64,000 nt of DNA from Podospora bellae-mahoneyi (lineage: Eukaryota; Ascomycota; Sordariomycetes; Sordariales; Podosporaceae). The stretch lies in contig NC_085881.1 of assembly GCF_035222275.1 (NCBI RefSeq), positions 496,001-560,000 on the forward strand, in the 5' to 3' direction. The position numbers were made by a program, and so were the translations under genes. The number at the start of each line of letters is the position of its first letter. Position 1 is the first letter of the stretch. This document shows positions 46,479-58,741 of the stretch, piece by piece. Below the pieces are notes generated by a model that saw only the letters and a program-made list of their open reading frames with translations, did no database searches and was not told the DNA's origin.

Positions 46479-48058
46479 GATGCTGACTTGAGCTTGAGAC
46501 TGAGTGTGAGTGTCTGTATGTATGCTGGGGGTAGGAGGTGTCGTCCGTGCAGAGGGTGTTGACTGCCGGAGCGGGAGGTGGCGGTGGGGTTGCTGTGATG
46601 GGATGTGTGATCTGATCCGATCTGATATGTATCTGACTATCGAAAACCAAGGCTTGGTGTGCGAACTTGTGTAGAAGGGTCGCGAGAAAGTGCACGAGAT
46701 TCCTGAGAGCGAAGGCCAAAATAAATATAGGAGCAATACCGAAGGAGTGGCAGAGCCCGAATTCGAGGTGTGCAAGAAGAGTGCGAAGCGAATGGCAACG
46801 CAAGGCAAGCAACAGAACAAGAGAAATGAGTAATTAGGCAATACACCTTCATGCAAGCCAGTTGTGAATGTTCGACTCATCATCTCCAGACCGAAAGAGG
46901 ACATCGTAGGAGCCTTATAGGCGTAGGAGCCTGTCGAAGGTCTCCAGCCGTTGTTTGGAGGGGACCTGCGTCTGCGGCGTGAAGGCAGCAATCACCACCT
47001 GCTGCCAGGGGAAGGATAGGGATAGTAGCTCACACCTCGCCCTCAGTAACCAGACTCCAGCATAGAGCCATGCAGACTAACGCAACGGAAGAGGGCGCAG
47101 GGACCGTTGTTGGGTGGTCCATGAACCGGTACATGGCTCTGTTTGGCATGGTGTTCTCTGGCGGATGCACAAGGTGCATGTCATGGTGCAGGGTGCAGGT
47201 GTTGTTTGGGAGACTTCCGCAGTCCTGTTGAACGCAGGTGCGACAGAAATCGACGGTAGGTGGGTGGGTTCTGCTGGTACGAAGTCGCAGTACTAGCGGT
47301 TGGCCGGCAGGGATAGCTCCTGGAGGGTACAGCGACACCTCACCCCCCAGCCCCCAACTAAACGGAGCCCAAGCATCATAACGGAGCGCGGCAATCTGAC
47401 TGCAGTGCCGGGGAAGCCCGTTTTTGCGGCGTGACTCTCTACTGTCGAGCTTCGCGGGTACTAGACGACAAGGTCACTCATCGCCGCCCTTGATTGAATT
47501 GGTGTGTGCCATCTGCCGTCTTAGAGCTTGCTTCCGGAATTGGCAGATACATTAGGGCACAGGACACAGAACGAGACGCTGACGTCAAAAGCCACATAGG
47601 CCACTCCCGTCATGCCTGAGGTTCCATTTTCGCAAACAACATGCGAGCTGCTTGTGCTGTGCGTATTTGCTGATGCGTCTTTTTTCATGACGGCCAGCAT
47701 GAACCAGTGCATCAGACTCGGTGTGTGTTGTATGGCGCGGTGTGGTGTTGGTGATGGTGGGTGGTAGTGAGGTACAGCGGGAGCCACTGCAGGAGACAAA
47801 GTACTGCAGCGTGATGCAAGCGCGCTCCAGCGATCGATAATCAGATCTTGGGACCTGCCGGAGCAACATTGCCTGCGTCGGGTCAACTCTACTGCTGCAG
47901 GCATCAATGTGCCACGACAGCAGCATTGGCCGAGTACAGACATACTCCAACAACTTCCAGCGTGGTTTTTTGTTCGGTAAGCTATGCAAGCAATATCGAC
48001 GACTGATCATCAAAGGTCCCGGATCTAGGTGGGCCGCTGCGCATTCCGGCTTTTCTAA

Positions 48059-48313
48059 GCAACTCAGGAAGCAGATGTCGCAGTTGACGCCGCGTTCAGC
48101 TCGAGGTCCTTTCGACTGTTCAAACACGCAACGCCGAGTTGCAATAGCAACCGAGACAAGTTCCGTCCATCATTCGACTTGTGGAGCAAGCTGGGCATCC
48201 TCGCAGCAGGGACGGCGATATCAGCCATCCTGTTCTTGGCAGGTCAGTTCGAGGATGACCTTACCGGGAGAGTCCAAGGCACACCCGCGGAGCCGTTCCC
48301 GGCCGTGAGTTAG
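48059..48313 (+). pseudogene. Exon-like fragment with a membrane segment
   Basis: A frame of 84 codons without an ATG, running from just after a stop at 48056 to TAG 48311. It begins beside a pyrimidine-rich CTTTTCTAAG acceptor-like site and contains a perfect GTGAGT donor at 48305, directly before the stop. It encodes a charged stretch, then DLWSKLGILAAGTAISAIL, a clear transmembrane helix, and an acidic continuation. No matching upstream start exon or downstream exon was found. It may be a relic of a membrane-protein gene or an exon of a gene I could not assemble; chance is possible. Confidence 0.25.
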
Positions 48314-51300
48314 GCGGCGGTCCTTCTGCTCCTTCAAAGCGGTCCCTCCCGTCGGCAAGTAAGGTAAGGAATCAACCATCGTCATGCGCTGGGCCTTGAC
48401 CTGGGAAGTCGGTCCGCCACATACTCCTACATCAGTAGTCTATTTGCTGAACCGCACCGAGAGCCGCAGAGCATTGTGGGTGCGGCGTAGATCTGAATCC
48501 TGTATGTCGATGGGGCGTGCAGTGTACAAGCCTCAGCGGGGGTTTCGGGGGTGGTGTGGCTGACCAGGCACCACGCCTTCGAAACTCGTAACGGGGAAAC
48601 CAGTAAGGCGTCTCCAAAGATAGTTCGAGTTCATTGTGTAGCAGTGGGGAAGTTTCTGTATTCTCCGATCCCATGCTGGAGTACTAAGTTAAGGTAGCTG
48701 ACTTTGAGGTCCGAGAATCAGATGGTGTGTTGTACGAACAACGGACCCGGGGTTGTCTCCCGGTTATCTGGGTGGGTCAGTATAGACAAGGATGCTGACG
48801 ACTTCACTAGTGATTTCTCTACTACTGACGAGAGATCATCACCAGCATATGATATCAGAGCGAACAGCCCAATCCATCCGCAACGAAGCGAGTTGAAACG
48901 GTCGTGCCAAGAAGAGATCGTAGAAACGGGACAGGGACCAGGGACGGGAGCATCTGATTGGAGTGCGGAAACCTGTGCTCACCGCCAAGGCTGTCAATGT
49001 TTCTTGAAACAAACCGCCGCTGCCATGGCGGCCTCTGTTTCCTGGCGCCGGTCCGGATCACGGAGTCGGGGGGCTTGACCGTGGGGCCGGGAGGATGCCG
49101 CTCAACTCGGCCATTGGACGTGGTACGGAATGTCGACCGGAACCCTGACGGTCTTCTGTTCTGCTATGGCTAAATCTGCAGTCATCCTGTGTGGGTGCTC
49201 CCTCCCCTAGTCCGGCTACAGAATGGCATGACGGACATCGATACCAAAGATACTGGATTTAGCAGTTGGATCTCGTCAGCACCCGAGTTTTAGGGCTATT
49301 GTTGATATCATCTTGTCACAACGGGCGCTTCAGCCGTACCTCGCCCAATGGTGGCCAATGCGATGCTGCAAATGGTGGCTGCCCTCCCTGACCGTCACCC
49401 TGGGACTTGAACCCTGGTTCGATCTTGCGATCGGTGGGGGATGTGCCCCTCTACCTCCACCAGTCGGCCTTTTACCACAGCTCCACCATCCACCATGTGT
49501 GTACCCCATCACCAAATGTCGAAAAGGCGGCTGGGGACGGTGAGAACGGACAGCATACTATTGCCTGACACTTTGGTGGTTAGTTTGGTTAGTTTGATTT
49601 CAAGGATCGGCCGCTCCTGTCAGCGCTGGAGTCCTGCGTGCGCAGAGAGTGTTTCCTAGTGGTCGCCTGCCTACCATCTGGGCAATCACCTGAGGTTGTA
49701 ACGCGGAAGGGCATCAGAACATCAATGTCTTCCACCCAAACCAGGGGTTATCGGCCATGGAGACGGCAATGATGACTCGGCTGCCTCGGGACGACGACGG
49801 TATGCGTAGAGAGTACTCCTTTCAATGACGACATCAAGATAGCACTCACCGAAAGGGCCGCCCAAACGAGGTCCCATAATCCCTTCGGTCCTCTTCCCGT
49901 TGCTGGTTGCTACTGTATGTGGCTCGTATCCACCGCAAGACTTCAAACTCATCGCCAACGCCTGTGTGTGATGTGTCAGCGTGCTTTCGAGTTTCAATTC
50001 AACCTTGCGATATGCCTGACCCCACTGCGCGGCACGATCTTTTCGGGAACCCTAATCATCCTTTGCCGGCGCCGGGCCCATGGTGATGATGGCACGATGG
50101 AGCCCTAGTGGTCTTTGGATGCCGACCGGGGAGCTCTGGGACGCGGCATGCGGGGACAAACGGAGTTTTTGACCGACGGGGCTCGGGAGCGGGCCAACCA
50201 GGCTGGCTTGACGAGCCCGCAGTGCTGCATGTCTTGCGGCCTTTCGTCTTGGGGTCCAATCAGGAATCGGTTCGATAGGACGGTCGCAACACAGCCTCGC
50301 GATGGCTGACGGCTGCAGCTATTTGCTCTCGTCGTTGACTCGGTCGCTCAACAAATGGAGCATCAGTGACGTCGAAAGTGGAAACGGAATCGCCGGCAGG
50401 AATTAGGAGACGGAAGATGTAAATGTTCGCAGTAGCCTCTTCTTGCTGTGTTTCATCATTGGCAGTCTCCCCCACTAAACTTTAGTTGCTGCCAGTGGGT
50501 GCATTTACAATTGCTTGCTTGGTCGGCTAGCACCCAATCAGGCATCAAAATCAGGCAGCAGTCCTTGGGGGTGCTGTTGATGCTGACCATGTGAAAGAGC
50601 CAACCTCCCAAGAAGCTCGACGGAAACAGGGAAGGTGTAAAGCTGCAATCTATCTTACCCCACCACAGCAAACGTTCATCGGTTATGCTGTCGACGCCGT
50701 TGAGATGAGATGCGAGATTCTGGGCTCATTTCCAGCCCCCATCCATGATATCGCCGAACACTTTATATCTCTTCTGCCAACACGAGCCTCTGTGAGTAAT
50801 TTCTGAGTGGCTGTGAGCCATGGCCATGATTCGGACCAAGGGATATACGTGGTAATTGACCGAAAAACATAGGTCTGCCTCCCGTTAAGTGCCACAGTGT
50901 ATACAGGAAAGTGTGGCTTAAAAACGACTAGAAACAGTCAAATGAGCGTCAGATTAAGCTTCATCCGCACTCATAGATGCCCGTCTTATGTCGCACAAAC
51001 TCTACAAGCCACCATCAGGACCCCCTCTCGGGTTGCTGTTCGGTCTGCCTTCTGCCGTACAAGGAGGTTCCCAACATCAGCTTCTCGATATTCATCTCTC
51101 CTGCGCTTACAGGAACCCATCGCCGTGTGGTATACTGTCGCCCAGTCTTGAGGGCTCATGCCACACAGTGCCGGAATCCGGACGGTTTCAGATTTGGGCG
51201 CAGAGAGACTGGCGATTACTACCCCAGATTCTGTAAAATGCCTTGAGATGCGGCACAGAGTCTTTTCACATTGTGTCGGGCCTTTCGAGTTGGCTTTGAA

Positions 51301-51981
51301 CCCAACTGTCATGCCTAGTTCAAGGGGCAAAGCTGCCTTTTGGCCCCCAACCCGCCCCCACGTTCCCAGCAAACTCGGTAAACTCACGTTTCACCTTGAA
51401 AATCCACAGAGAGGTCCTTTTGTCGCGGTACAATATGAAAAGACACTCGGCAGCGAGTATCGCTCCTGTGCCTTTCTGGGTTGATGGCCACCATGGATAC
51501 CCATCGAACTGTGTGTGGTTGCTGACATACGAAGTCGGTGTCGAGCATACCATATCCGATGAAGCTGTCCGGTCTGACTTCGAGATCACCTCTTGTTTGC
51601 AGAGACTGGACCTCACAGGCTTTCTTAGCCAACCGTCGGCTCTCTTTCAATAGGGGGTAAATTGTGACCACCTGGGGGGCCTTTTCTGACACCCTGACGT
51701 CTTCCGTCCTGCCCTCGCGGTGTCATGGGACACCACCTCTTTCTCAAGTGAGATGGATGCGTGATATTACATGCAAAGACGATGAGAATAGCAGCAAAAT
51801 AACCGGTACGAGGAATGTCTCTGGCACCGAACAATTTTGGTTTGCCCTCAGGTCCAACTGGATGGTCACACACAGGGCCATAGCAAGGCACATATTCAGA
51901 CTCCCGATTGCACTGCCCAACCAGACTCGCATGAGTCGGCGTGGAGAGATGGGCATTAGCGAAACAGTCAGCATCTTGCAC

Positions 51982-52008
51982 GGGACGGGACGAGACGAAA
52001 CGGAACGG
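51982..52008. repeat. Degenerate pentamer repeat (GGGAC/GAAAC)
   Basis: Five successive pentamers of the form RRRAC (GGGAC, GGGAC, GAGAC, GAAAC, GGAAC) in non-coding sequence. Confidence 0.7.
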
Positions 52009-53644
52009 TTGCGATCCTGAGGAATCCTCCGCAAAGGCGTCGTCCACCCCCGACCGTGCGTCTTGTTTGCGCGATCCTTAGACTCCGTCCTCTGTCTCAT
52101 GATGAGGATCATAAGAGTCACTCGCCTTAGGCAAACACATCCCAAGTCTAGCTGACCCTACCCAGCTGAAGAGCCGGAATTCTGCTTGGTCCACCGTGTC
52201 CACTTCGTCAGGCTCGTGACGTCTCATCAACCACATGGCAGCCTACTTGGTAGAGTTTTCTTTGGGACTCTTAGATTAGCTGGTTGTTGGAGTTGGGCCA
52301 ACCACGATCAAGGACCACATATCGACCAGAAGCAGCGCCGTAATACAACGGTGATTGCGTGACGACTCTCTCCGGGTCCTTCCCCGGCACAGTCCGAGAT
52401 ATTGTGCCTGTGAGATTCCCGAGAAAGCGGGCACAGTTTCAGAAGCAGTATACAGATCGCCGAATATCGCCAGCAACGACGGAGAAAACGGAGATGAGTC
52501 AACGACAGACAAATGAAGGTAGGTACAAAAACCTGATGTATCTTTTGCTTCACACCTCTACCCAATACTCTCACACCACCTCACACCACACATGCTCAAC
52601 AGCAAGAACTGGGATGTCTTCATCGGGTTATGCTACCTGTCTTATACTAGGCGCCTCGAGGTTTGGGTAGCACCACTGACTCAGCCCAACGAGGACTCCT
52701 GATTAATCAAGCTCGAGGCTGGACAGGTATCCACCTTCTGGCAGATCGACGACAATCCAACAATTGTCGAGGCATATTCAATCTTGACTTTGTGTTGAAC
52801 TCAGTGAGATCAGGTCTGTCCAGTCAATATACACCGTCACGATGTTCCCCCTCCTCTATCACCAGACTGCCGGACAGCCTCCCATCGTTGTGGCTCTCTC
52901 GGCATTTCTACTCTCGGCCAACTCAGAAATCAATCGCAAGCCTGCGAATGAGAACAAATTCTTACCCTGCAGACCCCCCTTTCCCGTCCCAAACTGTGTA
53001 TATAGACAAGTCCTGGCAGAATTGTTATCCTTCAAGACCTATAGACCATCTTTCCAGGCCTATCAACTGTCTCTTCAAAGGTATGGTTCAGTATTTTTGC
53101 AGCGTCAGTTATTCTATCCACGATATACGTGTTGCCTTTGATCATCCCGTAATGCAAAACCCCCCAAACATCAATAATCAACCTCCCAGAATATCTCCCT
53201 GCTTTGCCTACCTACAGACACCACATCCGCACATGCCTCATTTTTACATGATACAATATTGTGATTCCTCATACCAACACTCACAAACATCAACCGACGT
53301 TCAGAATGAGAAAATAAGCGCGCGCGGCCAAAAAGAGGTATCGGATACCTCGCAATCAATTACCCAGGCCAACAGATCGTCGGCCTGGCTTTTTTTTTCA
53401 TGTACATCATGAACAGTGCATAAACCGAGGCACAACATATTTGAAATCATGACATCAGTATTTTCGAAATCATCAAGGCTGCTCTCGGGCTGGTGTGCAA
53501 GTGTAAAATCGTGGTGAATCTCGGTTACAGAAGAAACTAACCTATCATACGCCTTTAAATAACATGAAGCCCCGTCAACAGGCAACTCTCGTAACGACTA
53601 CCACGGGGAGGGTATTCATCTCCATCGTTGTAGCCCGCCCCCTT

Positions 53645-53657
53645 CCCCCCCCCCCCC
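53645..53657. repeat. C13 homopolymer tract
   Basis: Thirteen consecutive C in non-coding sequence. Confidence 0.9.
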
Positions 53658-54339
53658 TTAAAGTGAATACCATGTTTGCCATATCCTTATTCCAGCGAAC
53701 AGCTTCCACTTGGCGTGTTGTGTTTATGCTCTCGATCGTTATTATGGGTGTACGTAAAACTTCACAATAAATCCACAGCAATGCTACCCACCGAAACAGT
53801 TGTATATTGCTCGGGTAAGTAAATTCTTTGACTGAAACGTCGAGGAGATGGGCCTTTTGGTGTAGGTAACTACCTGCGGATGGTGTCTTTCTTCGTCTTT
53901 GTATGAGATACCTGCTAAAGAAGCCGATTGTACCTTAACAAGTCTTGATGTAATGGAAATATATTACCGCGTTGCTTATCACTTCTTTCAAAAAACAAAA
54001 CGGATATGTACAAGACCCAAAAGACAAACACACACTGCAGGCCCTTAACCTCGTCAATATCTAATGCACTCTGTTAAGTTTATATACTATACAATACCTC
54101 CCCCGTCATATACTCGAATAATGATTCTCTACCCCATCATGCACCTTCCTGATGTTATGTTCTATGTCAAGAGTAGTGGTATAATACACGTCCATCAGTC
54201 GGCTAAAATACAATAAAACTCGCCCTTTCTAGGCCTGGCCAACCAAAATCGTCTTCTCTCATCTATGATTTCATCCTCCCTCTCAAAATTGCCCTCCGCT
54301 ACGCCCTTGCCCTCCTCGCGGCGAGTAGCCTTTGCCCCT

Positions 54340-56946
54340 CTATAATCTCACGTTCCTCCCGGGTGTATCTCTTTTGGATTGCCCTGACCTTAGCTCCTTC
54401 CTCCGTCTCTCCCTTTCCCCCCGTGCCGCCAGCGGTTTCGGTTGCTGGATCTTAGGCTCATCTTTCTGCACGTGAATTGCACCGCGACCTGGAACCCCAG
54501 GCTTTTTCCCCCGGCGCACGGCCAGCAGCTCCCTCGCCTCAAAAACAAACCACCTATTTTTCCTCGCCGCCTTGAGCAGGGCCTCATCCTTGGCTGTAGC
54601 CCGCTTGATCATCTCACAAAGTGAAAATCTCGGCCTGAGAGAGAGATGTGCCGTTTTTGACCAGTCCCAGAAAGAGCGGATATCGTTGGTGGGTGCCGCT
54701 GATGCCCGATGTTTCCAATAATCATGACGGCGAAAGTCAGATAGCAACAGCCGTTTGTAGATGTCGGGCTTTGACAGGCAAACCTTTGCCGTCTCTTTGT
54801 TCAGCCACTGCTTCCACCGTTCCACTCTGGAAACTCCCCTCTTGATCAACGACTTTTCCAGAACTAAAATCTTGGCCAAATGTCGTTTGCTTCGAACGAA
54901 ACGACCTGCCTGTACCCACTTTTCAGGCAAAGTAGAGAATCCCAGGTACTCTGTGAAATCAGGCGACGTCGCTTTCAGGAGCGTCGCGACGCGGGATCTC
55001 ATCAGATGTGAGTCAAACCCGGCGAGGACTGCATGACGGAATATGTAGGTAGTCAGGTGGAGGCGCCTGGATGTCCAGGCCATCGAGAAGAGCACTCGGT
55101 ATGTGATCTCGTCTGGCTGTGCCAGGCTGTGCTTGGAAAAGAATTCCAAGGTTGACATCGCCAAGCCGAGTTTCCGCTGGTCCCGGCAATGGGAGAGTAT
55201 TGTATTCAACGTAATTATATCCGGCCTTTCTCCAGCAGCAATCATAGCCTCAAGAACCTGGAAGAGGTTGTTGAGCTGCCCTGAGGTGCCGTACTTGTGA
55301 ATCAAGATATTCCCGATCCAGACCGTCAGGCGCCAATCGGGACCATAAAGGTCGCGCTGGCTCTGAAGAAAAGACTGAAAATCTTGCTTCAGTTCAAGAG
55401 CCCGGTGCAGGTCGAGGCCAGCCATCTCTGCGTATATCCGGCGCATGCATTCTGGGTCCGTAAGATAACCTTTCGTGTTCATCGCCCGCAGAATGTAGCG
55501 CCTGACGTCTTCGGCCTTGATTATTCGTAAGAAAAGAAACCAAGTTTTGAAGTTTGGCGCATGCCCATCTCGAACCATCGCACCGAGCGTCCGCTGGAAG
55601 GCTCGGAGGTGCTTGGACTTGACTGCGAATTGGGCCACCCAGTTGAAAACATCGGCATCGAGTTTAAGACCTAAAGACTTCACGCGGCGTACCAGCCCGC
55701 CTGGCACATGGGTGAAGCGGGATCCATGAGGTGATTGGGCGAGATATCGAAGAGCGTCTTTGAGGGCGGGAAGCGAAACTGCATCAACGCACTCCTCATC
55801 ATAAAAAGCGCGCTGCAGCTGGTGGACAACGACATCCACATGTGTGGCCTGTTCATCACCCTCATTCCCGTATAAGAAGCGGTGCTCACCAGGCGTCAGT
55901 TGGCCACCCACGAGTCGGCGAATGTAACGCAGGAAAGAAGCCTTGGTCCAAATCTCACCAGGCTCCAAGGGTGGAATCTGATCTGCCCTAACCGCGAGGC
56001 GATATGGCTCTGGCTGAATTTCATGAAACCTTGCTAGTTCACGGGGACGCGAGACGGGCTTCCTGAACTGCATCTCCGTTGTGCTGTCTTTTCTCTGCTT
56101 CGAGTCTTTGGCTTTGGGACCCGCGATTCGCAAAGACAGCTCCTCCACTGTCTTCGGTGAAAGCTGCAGCAGGTCTTCCCAATTATCCTCGGTTCGAGTT
56201 CCAACGAGAATGCCACCCTTCACTGCGCGAACAACCCCATTATAGGCCGCTGTGACGTTATCAAGCCCACCAAAGATCAGGATAAACTTCTCCTGTGTAG
56301 CACTCCATTCCAACCCTTTTAGCCCACTCTCCCACACGGATGGTACTGGCCCTGTTCGTTTCCTATTTGTCGTAGTGTATAACCTCATCCGACATCCTGT
56401 TCGCGAACAAATATCCCAAAAGTTGTCATGAAAGTCGTCTTCCAAGCGCTTGAAGCCGTCATCTGGAAGTCGCACCTTGACCACAAGAATGTCGTGATCA
56501 AGAATAGGAGTCTGCTTCAACAGAGTCTCGAGAATGAGACGCCAGTCTGACACCCGCTTGTGACGCTCGTCGATATGTTGTGCTGCTTTGAGAGCGGCGC
56601 GGTGCTTCGAGGCTTGTTTCTGTCGAGATCCCCAGCTTAGGTTGGTGCCTAGATAGTCGACAGTAACGGGAATCGCCCCGTGAGGTTGGTATGGCAATAT
56701 CTCCAACCGGCTCACCAAGTTCTGTGCATTCTTAGTGGCGGCGGCCTTGGCGGAGGCATGAGCACTCGGGCGTGCATTGCTTGCTGGCTTCGGGGTGGTT
56801 TTGGCAAGGTTCGAGCGGCCGGCATGGAAGAAGGCTCTCTGGTATCCGGAAAATGGGACAATCGCAGCCGAGGAGGACCAGTAGAACCGGGGAATCCGTG
56901 AGCGTTGCGACCAGGCCCTCCAAGGTTGCGTGACTCCCAGGCTCAT
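54340..56946 (-). CDS. Mitochondrial pentatricopeptide-repeat-like protein
   Basis: Single exon, 868 aa from ATG 56946. The first 50 residues are rich in Arg, Ser and aromatic residues, with no acidic residues (…RAFFHAGRSNLAK), a typical mitochondrial presequence. The middle (about 430-690) consists of helical pairs; the clearest PPR-like unit contains RPDIITLNTILSHCRDQRKL followed by DEITYRVLFSMAWTSRRL. The C-terminus is highly basic and ends in an Arg/Lys-rich tail, consistent with RNA binding. Fungal PPR proteins of this length process, stabilise or activate translation of individual mitochondrial mRNAs. No specific orthologue can be named from memory. It is transcribed in the same direction as the dysferlin-domain gene upstream of it. 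Confidence 0.8.
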   Translation of the reverse strand: MSLGVTQPWRAWSQRSRIPRFYWSSSAAIVPFSGYQRAFFHAGRSNLAKTTPKPASNARPSAHASAKAAATKNAQNLVSRLEILPYQPHGAIPVTVDYLGTNLSWGSRQKQASKHRAALKAAQHIDERHKRVSDWRLILETLLKQTPILDHDILVVKVRLPDDGFKRLEDDFHDNFWDICSRTGCRMRLYTTTNRKRTGPVPSVWESGLKGLEWSATQEKFILIFGGLDNVTAAYNGVVRAVKGGILVGTRTEDNWEDLLQLSPKTVEELSLRIAGPKAKDSKQRKDSTTEMQFRKPVSRPRELARFHEIQPEPYRLAVRADQIPPLEPGEIWTKASFLRYIRRLVGGQLTPGEHRFLYGNEGDEQATHVDVVVHQLQRAFYDEECVDAVSLPALKDALRYLAQSPHGSRFTHVPGGLVRRVKSLGLKLDADVFNWVAQFAVKSKHLRAFQRTLGAMVRDGHAPNFKTWFLFLRIIKAEDVRRYILRAMNTKGYLTDPECMRRIYAEMAGLDLHRALELKQDFQSFLQSQRDLYGPDWRLTVWIGNILIHKYGTSGQLNNLFQVLEAMIAAGERPDIITLNTILSHCRDQRKLGLAMSTLEFFSKHSLAQPDEITYRVLFSMAWTSRRLHLTTYIFRHAVLAGFDSHLMRSRVATLLKATSPDFTEYLGFSTLPEKWVQAGRFVRSKRHLAKILVLEKSLIKRGVSRVERWKQWLNKETAKVCLSKPDIYKRLLLSDFRRHDYWKHRASAAPTNDIRSFWDWSKTAHLSLRPRFSLCEMIKRATAKDEALLKAARKNRWFVFEARELLAVRRGKKPGVPGRGAIHVQKDEPKIQQPKPLAARGERERRRKELRSGQSKRDTPGRNVRL

Positions 56947-57345
56947 TTGCTATGGATGTGGCATGTCGAATGGCGGAAGCATTCGGCCGGCCGGGGGTTC
57001 AATATCCGGGCCTTCCGATCTCTGTAAATGCCGCAGTCGCCGGCGTCGTCGCAGTCGCAATCGTCGTCGTCGTGGTGCCGTGGTTGCTGCTGTCTCAGCG
57101 AGCTGGAGCTTGTCACTCTTGTCAAAAAAATTCAAGAGCAACAATCCTGTCCCGCCCGCAGCCGCACCGGCTGCCCCACTTTCAACACAGTGACAAATAA
57201 GTTGCAAGAACACTGTGCTAGCATAATCGCTCTCTTTCAACAGAAAAAGGGGGTATTTTCATTATCAATATTGAACTCCAGTTCTCCCATGCCGGTATTG
57301 CTATTCCCAAACGATATTACCCACGCCCATGAAACCATCATGACC
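56947..57345. other. Intergenic, PPR promoter
   Basis: 399 bp between two minus-strand genes: promoter of the PPR gene and 3' UTR of the dysferlin-domain gene. It contains a GTCGTC/CGTCGT-rich patch near 57040-57080 but no other feature. Confidence 0.65.
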
Positions 57346-58741
57346 TCAATTTTTGGTCTCGCCGTTTGGAGGAGCTGGCTCTGAAGGGCCGGATTTATCA
57401 ACGCCTTGCCACGACGGATCCCACCCCTTTCGATGATCCACTGCTCCTGTCGAATCGCCCTCCTCAGCCATTCCCTTGACGTCGCTCCAGTACTCAAGCT
57501 TTCTTACCTCCTCATCTGCATGCTTGACTGCGTCGGCGAGATTCCTCGCCCGCCGTTGTAATTCTCCATCTGCGTCCTTGCCCTTCTTGCTTTGTGCCAC
57601 CGTTTGATCATGGATCTCGGTCAATCTCGTCAGCAAGACCCTCCTCGAGGCCTGAAATACAAAGAGTGACATGATCTCGTGCATCACCTTCTGTAGCCCT
57701 GCCAGGTCTTCCTGTGCATGTTCAAGGTAGTTGTCCACAGCCTCGATCTTTTCCCGGTCGATTCGGGATGTCCGCAGTATGGCCAGAAGATCGCCAACAT
57801 GCTCGATGTCGTCTGGTTGTTCAGCACCACCTGATTTCGTTGAGCTCATGCTAAGTCTGCTGCCTCGGGGGCTGGCAGTCCGTTTACTCATCCTGCTCGA
57901 GCTGCGTTCGCGTTCGCGTTCACGACTCATTTCTGACGACGGTCGAACGGAAAAATACTCGGGATTGAGCATTTGGGGGTCCTGTGCAATGTACCCGGAA
58001 TCTTTTCTGACCCGTTTCCTGATCCATGCTCGACGACGAACAAACGAGTTCCACCATCTCGCCTTGTGCCATGAAAACTTCTTAGAAAATGCAAATGAAT
58101 ACTCCCAGCCCTCATCGTCGACATTGTCGTCCTTGTTGATTTTCCACTCCGGCCAAGCCCACTCCCAGCTAGGATCGGGCACCTGAGCTGTGTGTATATC
58201 TGTCGGGCTGGGCTTGTGGGCGTAGTTCGTCCATGCTGTTGGGTCCAAGTTGCCCAGGGCTTTGGAGGAGAAAAGAGGTATTCCGCAGAGGAAGCCGCCT
58301 CTTTGATTCTCGTAGAGAATCTCGATTGCCGACTCAGGCGCCTTTTTCTTGCTCACACTCTTCCTCCTTGCTGTCCCGGTGTTGACAGCGTCGACGACGT
58401 CTTCCCGTAATGGTGTAGGCTCTACAAGCTGTTAGTGTTGCTCTTCAGAAAAGATATGACAACGTGGGCGTACCATTGATGTGGATGGAGGGGCGTGGGC
58501 GTTCCTCCTCGTCTGCTACACCTACTCGCGCATTGCTGGCATCACCATTCTCACGATCAGATACCCCTAGTGCTGACTCCCGTGTTGAGTCCTGCAATGA
58601 CGAAGACGGCCCCGCAGTAGGAGGCCCGATGGAGTCGTCCTCGGCCTCGGACTTGTCAACGAGGTTGATCTCGTGGTCGAAGTCGCTATCTTTGGGCGGG
58701 GGCACGCGACGCGACGAGCGGTGATGTTTTATTCTCGGCAT
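57346..58741 (-). CDS. Dysferlin-domain protein, mug65/Spo73-like
   Basis: Two exons, 58741-58474 and 58421-57346, with a 52-nt intron (AATG/GTACGC...ACTAAC...TTGTAG), giving 447 aa. The N-terminal 110 residues are charged and disordered. A dysferlin domain spans about 120-230: ILYENQRGGFLCGIPLFS, PDPSWEWAWPEWKINKD, EGWEYSFAF and WHKARWWNSFVRRRAW, with paired Trp residues. Arg/Ser-rich sequence (SRERERERSSSR) and a helical region (about 275-390) follow. There is no transmembrane segment, unlike the PEX23-family protein at 25618. The order matches Mug65 of fission yeast, and yeast Spo73 is a shorter relative that works with ER/prospore membrane lipid-transfer proteins. That role is family inference. 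Confidence 0.87.

Larger units (their letters stand above)
46479..54339. other. Long gene-poor intergenic region
   Basis: 7.9 kb with no intact gene. It contains the exon-like fragment at 48059-48313, a pentamer repeat at 51982-52008 and a C13 tract at 53645-53657. From about 46.6 kb it probably includes the 5' leader of the small gene; around 46605-46635 there are repeats of GATCTGAT. Longer frames (47.6-48.1, 52.7-53.4 kb) are His/Ser/Pro-rich with no domains and start with non-ATG codons or lack splice support. Confidence 0.55.

Noticed and set aside
46479-46991. N-terminal extension of the 85-aa protein to 256 aa
   Set aside because: The upstream part is low-complexity and starts outside any conserved pattern; the Cys/His block starts exactly at an ATG.
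49380-49450. tRNA-like GGTTCAAGTCCC segment on the minus strand
   Set aside because: The T-arm pairing has a mismatch, and no acceptor stem, D-arm or anticodon arm could be laid out at proper spacing.
49722-49997. Minus-strand 91-codon frame with an internal GTGAGT donor
   Set aside because: Only one plausible splice signal, no family resemblance, and no neighbouring exons.
52663-53412. 249-codon frame on the plus strand
   Set aside because: It begins with TTG, is Ser/Pro/His/Gln-rich without domains, and has no splice or family support.
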